DNA of 64,000 bases from NCBI RefSeq assembly GCF_036227325.1, contig NZ_CP109467.1:682001-746000 (forward strand), read 5' to 3'. Each line of letters opens with the position of its first letter. The stretch's first letter is position 1. Shown here piece by piece: positions 58,365-64,000 of this stretch. The translations under genes were made by a program, and so were the position numbers. The notes under the pieces are model-generated. The model was not told where the DNA came from. It worked only from the letters and a program-made list of their open reading frames with translations, and ran no database searches. This DNA comes from Streptomyces sp. NBC_01465. GTDB taxonomy: Bacteria; Actinomycetota; Actinomycetes; Streptomycetales; Streptomycetaceae.

Positions 58365-59030
58365 ATGTCGGAGCCCGCAGTCCCTTACGAGCCGACCGAG
58401 CGCACCGTCCCCACCCGCTCCCGGGAACGTGCCTCCTACGAACGCGAACTGGTGCATTCGATACTCGACGAGGGCTACGTCTGCCACCTCGGCTTCGTCC
58501 GCGACGGCGCCCCCGTCGTCCTCCCGACGCTCTACGGACGCATCGGCGAGCGCATCTACCTCCACGGCTCCACCGGCTCGCGCCCCCTGCGCATGGCGGG
58601 CGAGCAGGACCCCGGCCTGCCCGTCTGCGTCACCGTCACCCATGTCGACGGCCTGGTCCTGGCCCGTTCCGCCTTCCACCACTCCCTCAACTACCGCTCG
58701 GTCGTGATCCACGGCACCGCCCACCAGGTCACCGACCCCGAGGAGCGCTCCGCCGCCCTCGACGCGCTCGTCGACGGCGTCGTCCCCGGCCGCTCCGCCG
58801 ACATCCGCCCGGCCAACGCCAAGGAGCTCGCGGCGACCGCCGTGCTCCGCCTCGACCTCGACGAGGTCTCGGCCAAGCTCCGCACGGGCCCCTCGAACGA
58901 CGAACCCGAAGACCTCGCGCTCCCCCACTGGGCCGGCGTCGTCCCGCTGACCCGCGGCCACGGCACACCGCTCCCCGCCGACGACCTCGACCCCGCCGTC
59001 ACCCTCCCCGATTACCTCAAGGCCCTCTGA
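58365..59030 (+). CDS. Pyridoxamine 5'-phosphate oxidase-like flavoprotein
   Basis: 221 residues, ATG at 58365 with GGAGGACG upstream. The FMN-binding split barrel is seen in VCHLGFVRDGAPVVLPTLYGRIGERIYLHGSTGSRPLR and VCVTVTHVDGLVLARSAFHHSLNYRSVVIHG, the pattern of the PNPOx-like putative flavin-nucleotide-binding family (DUF-type). It is not the housekeeping PdxH, which differs in motif. The next gene starts within its stop (TGATG), so both form an operon opposite a MocR regulator. It may modify a nitroimidazole-type or other small molecule; substrate unknown. Confidence 0.85.
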   Translation: MSEPAVPYEPTERTVPTRSRERASYERELVHSILDEGYVCHLGFVRDGAPVVLPTLYGRIGERIYLHGSTGSRPLRMAGEQDPGLPVCVTVTHVDGLVLARSAFHHSLNYRSVVIHGTAHQVTDPEERSAALDALVDGVVPGRSADIRPANAKELAATAVLRLDLDEVSAKLRTGPSNDEPEDLALPHWAGVVPLTRGHGTPLPADDLDPAVTLPDYLKAL

Positions 59031-59671
59031 TGCTGATCCACCCCTGGGACGCACCGCACGACGACAGCGAGTGGCAACAGTGGCTCGCCACCCACGACTT
59101 CGGCCAGCTCGCGGTCAACGGACTGCCGGGCGAGCCCCCGTCCGTACAGCCCATGCATTTCGCGTACGACACCGAGCGCGGCGAGGTCCTCACCCATCTG
59201 GCCCGCCCGAACCCGATCTGGCCCGCCCTGGAGGCGAGCCCCGAGGTCCTGCTGAGCGTGGTGGACGACTACGCGTTCGTCCCCGGCCCCTGGCAGGCGC
59301 CCGTGGGCACCCCGTCCGACCACGGGGTGCCCACCAGCTTCTACGCGGCCGTCCAACTGCGCTGCACCGCGCACCTGGTGGACGATCCGGCGGAGAAGGC
59401 GGCGCTGCTCAACCTGCAGATGGCCCACTTCCAGCCGGAGGGCGGCTCGGCCGCCGCGGCCCTCGGCGAGGCTCCGTACGGGCGCATGCTCTCCGGCATC
59501 CGCGGTCTGCGCCTCGAAGTGACCGGTGTACGGGCCAAGTTCAAGTACGCGAGCCACAAGCCCCTCGACGTCCAGGACCGGATCGCCGAAGGGCTGGCCG
59601 GACGCGGCGGCCCCCTGGACGAGGCCGCGCGCGCCCACCAGCTGCGCAGGCGTCAGACCAGCAGCGCCTGA
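59030..59671 (+). CDS. PaiB-like FMN-binding protein
   Basis: 213 residues, starting on the TGATG overlap with the gene before, so translation is coupled. It has the FMN-binding split barrel of the PaiB group: [41 protein letters not shown] and [22 protein letters not shown], then [12 protein letters not shown]. PaiB proteins were named as negative regulators of sporulation and degradative enzymes but many are flavoproteins without DNA binding. Its 3' end overlaps the convergent EamA gene by 19 bases. Role unknown. Confidence 0.86.
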   Translation: MLIHPWDAPHDDSEWQQWLATHDFGQLAVNGLPGEPPSVQPMHFAYDTERGEVLTHLARPNPIWPALEASPEVLLSVVDDYAFVPGPWQAPVGTPSDHGVPTSFYAAVQLRCTAHLVDDPAEKAALLNLQMAHFQPEGGSAAAALGEAPYGRMLSGIRGLRLEVTGVRAKFKYASHKPLDVQDRIAEGLAGRGGPLDEAARAHQLRRRQTSSA

Positions 59672-60609
59672 CGCCGGGCGGCCGACGCTGCCCGCAGCTC
59701 TCCGTACGCGAGGCCCGCGACCGAGGCGAGCAGCAGCAGCGTCCCCGCCACGGTGGCCGCCGTGAGCTGCTCGCCGAGCACGGTGACCGCGATGACCGCC
59801 GCGCTGACCGGTTCGAGCAGCATGATCACCGATACGGTCGCGGCCCGGACCACGGCGGCGCCCGCGAAGTAGAGCGCGTACGCGAGGGCGGTCGGCACGG
59901 CGGCGACGTACACCAGCAGCCAGACCACCTGGCCGGTGTCGGCCGCGTGCGGCATCAGACCCTCGGCCGCGGCGAGCGGCAGCAGGCAGACCGTGCCGAC
60001 CGCGAACGACCAGGCGGCCGTGGCGAGGGGGTCACCGCCGCCGCCCGACCTGCCGAGGCGCCGCGTCAGCAGCGTCATGCCCGCGTACCCGGCGGCCGAC
60101 AGCAGCGCCCAGGCGACTCCGGCGGGCCGGACCGCCCCGCCGCCACTCCCGAGGACCAGTACCGCGAGGCCGCCGAGAGCCCCGGCCACGGCGCCGATTC
60201 CGCCGCCGCCGAGCCGCTCCCCCATGGTCAACCACGCCCCGACGGCGATGAGTACGGGCCCCGCGCCGAGCGTGACGACAGTGGCGACCGCGAGCCCGGT
60301 GTCCTGCACCGCGGCGAAGTAGGCGACCTGGAAGACGGTGAAAGCGGATCCGGTCGTGGCGATGCGCGCCACCTTGCGACGGCGTGGTTCGACGGTCCTG
60401 GCCGCCGCACGGGGGCGGCGCAGCACCCGTACCACCAGCATCAGCGCGAGCCCTCCGGCGCACCGCCAGAAGGTGAGGGCGACCGGCCCGAGATCGCTGG
60501 CCCGGTAGAGCAGCGAGGCTGCGGCACCCGCGGTGCCCCAGGCGATTCCGGCAACGATCAGAAAGACGAGGCTGCGCCCGACGGGCAGCCCAACAGCAGT
60601 GTTCGACAC
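59653..60609 (-). CDS. EamA/DMT-family membrane transporter
   Basis: 318 residues, ATG at 60609. Ten membrane helices with EamA repeats: [21 protein letters not shown] and [19 protein letters not shown] in the first half, [22 protein letters not shown] beginning the second, and [21 protein letters not shown] helix 9 ([20 protein letters not shown]). It probably exports an amino-acid-like metabolite. It overlaps the PaiB-like gene end by 19 bases and lies downstream of another EamA gene (60778-61755) on the same strand, separated by a terminator, so the two have separate transcripts. Substrate unknown. Confidence 0.9.
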   Translation of the reverse strand: MSNTAVGLPVGRSLVFLIVAGIAWGTAGAAASLLYRASDLGPVALTFWRCAGGLALMLVVRVLRRPRAAARTVEPRRRKVARIATTGSAFTVFQVAYFAAVQDTGLAVATVVTLGAGPVLIAVGAWLTMGERLGGGGIGAVAGALGGLAVLVLGSGGGAVRPAGVAWALLSAAGYAGMTLLTRRLGRSGGGGDPLATAAWSFAVGTVCLLPLAAAEGLMPHAADTGQVVWLLVYVAAVPTALAYALYFAGAAVVRAATVSVIMLLEPVSAAVIAVTVLGEQLTAATVAGTLLLLASVAGLAYGELRAASAARRQALLV

Positions 60610-60678
60610 GTGACTTCTCTCCGCACACAGACAGGGATGAGTGGATCGCTCAGCTCTGTGCGCGGGCAGCGACGGACC

Positions 60679-60698
60679 GCCCGGGGAACACCCCGGGC
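60679..60698. other. Short perfect hairpin in the leader of the EamA gene
   Basis: GCCCGGGG (60679-60686) pairs with CCCCGGGC (60691-60698) across AACA. It lies 70 bases upstream of the EamA start at 60609 on the transcript strand, between the terminator of the previous gene and the start. It could be a leader hairpin or a second termination element. No riboswitch pattern recognised. Confidence 0.35.
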
Positions 60699-60712
60699 AT
60701 GGTCGACGTCAG

Positions 60713-60740
60713 AAAAAGGCAGCCGCCCGCGCTAGGCGGC
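60713..60740 (-). terminator. Terminator after the EamA gene 60778-61755
   Basis: On the minus strand GCCGCC pairs with GGCGGC (60722-60727 with 60735-60740, seven-base loop) and a T-run (60713-60717) follows after four bases. It begins about 38 bases after the stop of the upstream EamA gene. Confidence 0.55.
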
Positions 60741-60777
60741 AGGAGGCGGAAGTACGGTCAAAGGCATGCGCGTCACC

Positions 60778-61755
60778 CTAGGTGGCGGCATCCGTGACCT
60801 GCAACACCTTTGCCCCGCCCACGGATTCACCGGCCACGGGCCCCGCAGGCGCCTTAGGCGTGGACGACTGGGCGATGAAGGCGCCGAACAGCACCACACC
60901 CCCGCCGACGATCTGCGGCGCGGAGAGATGCTCCCCGAGCAGCACCCAGGCCAGCACGGTCGCGATGACCGCCTCCAGGCAGGCGACGACGCCGGCGACC
61001 TGGGGCGAGAGCATCCGCACGGAGACGACACCGGTGACGTACGCGACGACGGTGGCGATCAGCACGATCCACCCCAGCAGCAGCCAGGCGGGCACCGCCG
61101 TCCCGTTCATGTCCGCGTGCCCGCCGAGCAGCGAGAAGTCCATGCCCCAGGGCCGGGCGACAACCGTCAGCAGGAGGGCTCCGACGATCAGTCCGTACGC
61201 GATGACACCGAGCGGGTCGGCCGCGTCCTCCCCGTCGCTCCCCTGGTCGGACAGGACGAAGTACCCCACCTGGCAGCAGGCCGCGCCCAGCGCGAGCAGC
61301 AGGCCCACCAGGTCGAAGCTGAGCCCCGACCAGACCTCGACGACACAGGCGAGTCCGCCGACGGCGAGGATCACTCCGACCGCGGCGGCCCGGGTCACCG
61401 GCCTGCGCTGTACGAAACGCACCCAGCCCAGCACGAGCGCGGGAGCGAGGTACTCGACGAGCAGCGCGACCCCGACCGGGATCCGGGAGATCGCCGCGAA
61501 GTAGCAGGCCTGCACCCCGGCGACCGCGAGCAGTCCGAACCCGGCGAGCAGAACGGGCCTGCGCCGTACAAGACTCCGGTGCCGCCAGGCGACGGGCAGC
61601 ATGACGAGCGCGGCGCCCGCCACTCTCAGCCACACCACGTGCAGCGGGTCGAGCCCCGCCTCGATCAGCGGCTTGGCCGCGACCCCTGAACCACCGAATG
61701 CGAGCGCCGACAGCAGGGCAAGTCCCAGGCCGACGCTCCTCCCCTGAGCGTGCAT
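60778..61755 (-). CDS. EamA/DMT-family membrane transporter
   Basis: 325 residues from the ATG at 61755. Ten helices in two EamA repeats: GLALLSALAFGGSGVAAKPL at the start, VVWLRVAGAALVMLPVAWRHR, GLLLALGAACCQVGYFVLSDQ beginning the second half, and LEAVIATVLAWVLLGEHLSAPQ near the end. It is separated from the next EamA gene by a terminator and hairpin. The gene upstream on the minus strand is the Clp N-domain protein, 37 bases before its start, so the two may be cotranscribed. Substrate unknown. Confidence 0.9.
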   Translation of the reverse strand: MHAQGRSVGLGLALLSALAFGGSGVAAKPLIEAGLDPLHVVWLRVAGAALVMLPVAWRHRSLVRRRPVLLAGFGLLAVAGVQACYFAAISRIPVGVALLVEYLAPALVLGWVRFVQRRPVTRAAAVGVILAVGGLACVVEVWSGLSFDLVGLLLALGAACCQVGYFVLSDQGSDGEDAADPLGVIAYGLIVGALLLTVVARPWGMDFSLLGGHADMNGTAVPAWLLLGWIVLIATVVAYVTGVVSVRMLSPQVAGVVACLEAVIATVLAWVLLGEHLSAPQIVGGGVVLFGAFIAQSSTPKAPAGPVAGESVGGAKVLQVTDAAT

Positions 61756-61792
61756 CGGCACATCATGACAGCTGGCGTCATGAGCGTCACCT

Positions 61793-62326
61793 CTAAGACA
61801 CCTGTCGAGACGGCTCCTCCGCGAGACGGTCCGCGAGAGCCTCCACGTCCACCCCCGCATGGATCAGCACCTCGACCGCACGGCTGCCGCGGTCCTCGGC
61901 GAGTGCGGCAAGCAGATCGCGCCCGGACGCCCGTCGGTCGCCGCGCCCGTCGGCCCGCGCGAGCGCACCCTCCATGGCGGTGACCGCACTGGGTGCCCAG
62001 CCGGCGACCCCCGCCTCGCGCACGACGGGCAGCGCGCCGGAGTCCTCCACCGACCCCTGCCATCTCAGTCCGTACCCGATGGAGCGCTGCACGAGGTAGC
62101 CCAGCACCTTGGCCAGTTGGGGCCCACCGTCGAAGGCGGAGCGCACTTCGGGATCGGTCTCGATCACCGAGTGCAGCAGATGGGCAGTGTCGATCTGCCG
62201 GTCGCCGTCCCGCAGCGCACGCCGGCGCGCGCCTGTGACCACCGTCGCCAGCTCCACAGTGAGTCTGGCCTCGATCTCGGCACGGGGCGGGGCGGGCTGG
62301 TCTCCGGGCCGGACAGAACTTTGCAC
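61793..62326 (-). CDS. Free-standing Clp N-terminal domain protein
   Basis: 177 residues from the GTG at 62326, with GGTGGGAG just upstream; ATG codons at 62362 and 62386 are less well placed. The sequence is all helical with the double Clp_N pattern: RLTVELATVVTGARRRALRD, IDTAHLLHSVIETDPEVRSAF, then AVTAMEGALARADGRG and ASGRDLLAALAEDRGSRAVEVL. Clp N-domains in ClpA/ClpC recognise substrates and adaptors; here there is no ATPase part. It may be a free adaptor or inhibitor of ClpC. Such proteins occur in streptomycetes without known function. It is upstream of the EamA gene on the same strand. Confidence 0.78.
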   Translation of the reverse strand: MQSSVRPGDQPAPPRAEIEARLTVELATVVTGARRRALRDGDRQIDTAHLLHSVIETDPEVRSAFDGGPQLAKVLGYLVQRSIGYGLRWQGSVEDSGALPVVREAGVAGWAPSAVTAMEGALARADGRGDRRASGRDLLAALAEDRGSRAVEVLIHAGVDVEALADRLAEEPSRQVS

Positions 62327-62562
62327 ATCTCCCACCTCATCAGGCGCCGCCGCCCGATCCATCCCCGCGGGGGCCCATTTCCGCATCCGACAGAAGGTGG
62401 GCACGTACGACCGACTTCTCCTCCTTGCGGATGAGACGCCAGAAAAACGCTCCGGGGGCGCGCGCCGCCTTGCCACGCGCCGCCGACGCAACCGATGCCC
62501 GCCCCGCACTCGTCTCCCACCCACAACACCACCACCCCGGCCACCACGAGACGGAGGACCCG

Positions 62563-62742
62563 ATGCCCGTGTGGCTGGTCGCCCTTCTCGCGAAGGACGG
62601 ACGGCAGTACGTGTACCGCGTGTACGCACCGCACGACGCCCTGCACGGCGACCTCTTCTGGGCCGCCTTCCACTGCCATGACGAGATGCGCCGGCCGCGC
62701 GCCAGCGACTGGTTCGACTCCGCGGAGATCTGGCAGACCTGA
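62563..62742 (+). CDS. Small protein of unknown function, 59 residues
   Basis: 59 residues, ATG at 62563 with ACGGAGGACCC upstream, a good ribosome site. Sequence VWLVALLAKDGRQYVYRVYAP, then GDLFWAAFHCHDEMRRPRAS and WFDSAEIWQT. The Cys/His (FHCHDE) could bind metal but nothing else is recognisable. It is divergent from the Clp N-domain gene with 236 bases between, and 78 bases upstream of the SRPBCC gene on the same strand. I do not recognise the family; the composition and ribosome site make a real gene likely. Confidence 0.6.
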   Translation: MPVWLVALLAKDGRQYVYRVYAPHDALHGDLFWAAFHCHDEMRRPRASDWFDSAEIWQT

Positions 62743-62820
62743 CAGTTCATCAGTATTGAATGTTCCGCGCCGGCCAGCTACTTTGCGCGACATCACAACC
62801 CGACGAGAAGGGGTGGTCGC

Positions 62821-63249
62821 ATGGCCGAAGTCAGCGCGGAGGCACGTATCGAGGCACCGGCCGAGAAGGTCTGGTCGCAGCTGACCGACTTCGGCTCGTA
62901 CGGCGAGTGGAGCATGACGCACACCGACTTCCCCAAGGGCGGGCCGGAGACGCTGGAGGCCGGAACCACGTACCAGGAGAACATGAAGCTCATGGGCTTC
63001 CCGGCCGAGGTGAACTGGACCATAGACGAGCTGGAGACCGCCCGGGTGCTCGCGATCCGCGGCAAGGGCCCGATGGGTGTCGCCCTCAGCCAGCGCTACA
63101 CGCTCATCCCCGACGGGGACGCCACCACACTCCGCATCGACAGCGAGTTCACCGGCGCAGCGGTGGCGCTGATGGCGGGCAAGCTCAAGGACTCGGCGAC
63201 CGCAGCGCTCAACGAGTCGCTCCGTAAACTCAACGGCCTGGTCACCTGA
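62821..63249 (+). CDS. SRPBCC (START-like) family protein
   Basis: 142 residues, ATG at 62821 with GAGAAGGGGT upstream. The helix-grip fold is clear from ARIEAPAEKVWSQLTDFGSYGEWSMTH (opening helix and loop) and ALSQRYTLIPDGDATTLRID, DSEFTGAAVALMAGKL and the long C-terminal helix. SRPBCC proteins bind hydrophobic ligands or act as cyclases/aromatases. This one resembles the polyketide_cyc/AHSA1-like single-domain group. No biosynthetic genes are adjacent. It ends before an 18-base inverted repeat terminator shared with the PadR gene. Confidence 0.85.
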   Translation: MAEVSAEARIEAPAEKVWSQLTDFGSYGEWSMTHTDFPKGGPETLEAGTTYQENMKLMGFPAEVNWTIDELETARVLAIRGKGPMGVALSQRYTLIPDGDATTLRIDSEFTGAAVALMAGKLKDSATAALNESLRKLNGLVT

Positions 63250-63270
63250 ACGACCTGCCGACACCAACGC

Positions 63271-63308
63271 ACTGAGGCGCCCCACGGATCTCCGTGGGGC
63301 GCCTCAGT
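63271..63308. terminator. Strong bidirectional terminator between SRPBCC and PadR genes
   Basis: Perfect 18-base arms (63271-63288 and 63291-63308; sequence begins ACTGAGGCGCCCC) with a two-base centre lie 22 bases after the SRPBCC stop and 21 bases after the PadR stop. The stem is long and G+C-rich, and serves both convergent genes. Confidence 0.8.
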
Positions 63309-63328
63309 GTTCGGGCTATCAGGGCGTA

Positions 63329-63919
63329 TCAGTCTTCGTCGGCGAGGATCAGATACAGCTTCTTACGGGCATCGGTGATGACCGAGAGCGCCTTCGTGCG
63401 CTGGTCCGGGGTGCCGGTCTTCCAGACCTGCCCGAACGCCTCCATCAGACCGAAGCCGGCCTGGCGGATCTCGTTCATCGTCTCCCAGTCGACGCCGCGC
63501 CCGGCATCGTCCCAAGGAGCCTCGGGCCCCTCGGCGGCCGCGGTGCGCCCGGCGTCGGTGAGCGTGAACAGCTTCTTGCCGCCCTCGCTCTCACTGGTGA
63601 TGAGGCCTTCGTCCTCGAGCAGCTGGAGCGTCGGGTAGACCGATCCGGGGCTGGGGCGCCAGGCGCCGCCGCTCCGCTCACCGATCTCCTGAATCATCTC
63701 GTAGCCGTGCATCGGACGGTCCTTGAGCAGCGCCAGGATCGAAGCACGCACGTCTCCGCGCCGCGCCCTCCCCCTGGGACCGCCCCGGCCGCCACGCCCT
63801 CCAGGTCCGAAAGGCCCGCCGAACGGCGGCCCGAACGGGCCGAAGGCGCCACGACGCCCCTCGAAGTCGCCCCGACCCTGATGGCCGGGACCGCAATTTC
63901 CATGTGTATGGGAACGCAT
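63329..63919 (-). CDS. PadR-family transcriptional regulator with Gly/Arg-rich N-terminus
   Basis: 196 residues from the ATG at 63919 (AAGGAAG upstream at eight bases). Residues 1-58 are a Gly/Pro/Phe/Arg-rich low-complexity extension (GAFGPFGPPFGGPFGPGG onward). The PadR winged helix follows: ASILALLKDRPMHGYEMIQEI, then SGGAWRPSPGSVYPTLQLLEDEGLI. A C-terminal helical dimerisation region (MNEIRQAGFGLMEAF) completes it. PadR proteins repress efflux or stress genes and themselves. A CGATATATCG palindrome lies upstream at 63963-63972, a probable autoregulatory operator. The target beyond the window edge is not visible. Confidence 0.88.
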   Translation of the reverse strand: MRSHTHGNCGPGHQGRGDFEGRRGAFGPFGPPFGGPFGPGGRGGRGGPRGRARRGDVRASILALLKDRPMHGYEMIQEIGERSGGAWRPSPGSVYPTLQLLEDEGLITSESEGGKKLFTLTDAGRTAAAEGPEAPWDDAGRGVDWETMNEIRQAGFGLMEAFGQVWKTGTPDQRTKALSVITDARKKLYLILADED

Positions 63920-63962
63920 CGCAAACACTTCCTTCCATCGTTGATCTGTCGCGATGCGTCAA

Positions 63963-63972
63963 CGATATATCG
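63963..63972. promoter_or_regulatory. CGATATATCG palindrome upstream of PadR gene
   Basis: A perfect 10-base A+T-rich palindrome, 44 bases upstream of the PadR ATG. TTGAT and GTCAA elements lie between it and the ribosome site (63941-63962). PadR-family operators often contain such ATATAT-centred palindromes, so autoregulation is likely. Confidence 0.5.
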
Positions 63973-64000
63973 GAACAGTTCGTTTGGCAACACCCGAAGA

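Noticed and set aside
1..64000. CRISPR arrays, tRNA or rRNA genes, integrases, transposases and riboswitches
   Set aside because: I looked for regularly spaced repeats, tRNA-like cloverleafs at gene edges and transposase motifs and saw none; subtle cases would need dedicated software.

Overview
The window is a Streptomyces-type actinobacterial chromosome segment. G+C is very high, long antisense open frames are pervasive, GTG/TTG starts are common, and convergent genes overlap at their ends. The gene content also fits: a third EF-Tu (tuf3), BTAD-type AfsR-like regulators, mycothiol-type maleylpyruvate isomerase folds, Tat-exported and very large subtilisins, and the FxSxx-COOH peptide system. 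There are no tRNA or rRNA genes, CRISPR arrays, integrases, transposases or replication genes. It looks like an ordinary chromosome arm with a few accessory patches.

Layout. 0-5 kb (minus strand): an FxSxx-COOH ribosomal-peptide operon, fxsA-fxsB-fxsC-(partial) fxsT. It runs from a 63-residue precursor ending Phe-Gln-Ser-Ser-Val, through a radical SAM/SPASM maturase with an HEXXH extension and a TIR-like protein, to a KGGTGR P-loop ATPase cut by the window edge. 5-12 kb: a YbaK-type deacylase, an XRE-cupin repressor divergent from an EamA exporter across a palindrome, two left-handed beta-helix proteins, a DedA protein and a secreted GH3 glycosidase. 12-24 kb: a thioesterase, an MFS exporter, a patatin overlapping a spermidine-synthase-like gene, a 971-residue PcfJ-like protein of unknown role, tuf3, an AlkD-like glycosylase, a VTT membrane protein, uppP, an endolysin-like protein and a nucleotidyltransferase. 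24-28 kb: flavin reductase, MFS exporter, MocR regulator, then a 0.6 kb gene graveyard. The graveyard contains decayed copies of two genes that are intact elsewhere in the window.

28-42.6 kb: two very large secreted S8 proteases, interleaved with a maleylpyruvate-isomerase-fold enzyme, a truncated BTAD-ATPase regulator with a damaged Walker A motif, a TrmB/LuxR-like regulator and a full-length BTAD-ATPase-TPR regulator. 42.6-51.3 kb: enoyl-CoA hydratase, SnoaL-like protein, apolipoprotein N-acyltransferase, a sugar-type oxidoreductase, ung, a two-gene SDR/fabG operon with a readable promoter and operator, and a coupled HipA-kinase/DUF3037 pair. 51.4-64 kb: an S9 peptidase, a Rieske lipoprotein, an isochorismatase-fold protein lacking the usual catalytic triad, several small flavin-binding PPOX-type proteins, LysR and MocR regulators each divergent from small operons, three more EamA exporters, a free-standing Clp N-domain protein, an SRPBCC protein and a PadR regulator.

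How the genes fit together. The strongest multi-gene system is the fxs operon (precursor, maturase, TIR-like and ATPase partners). Most of the rest are regulator/exporter or regulator/enzyme pairs arranged divergently, several with palindromic or tandem-repeat operators visible between them. All functions are read from sequence motifs and recalled family knowledge; no searches were run.
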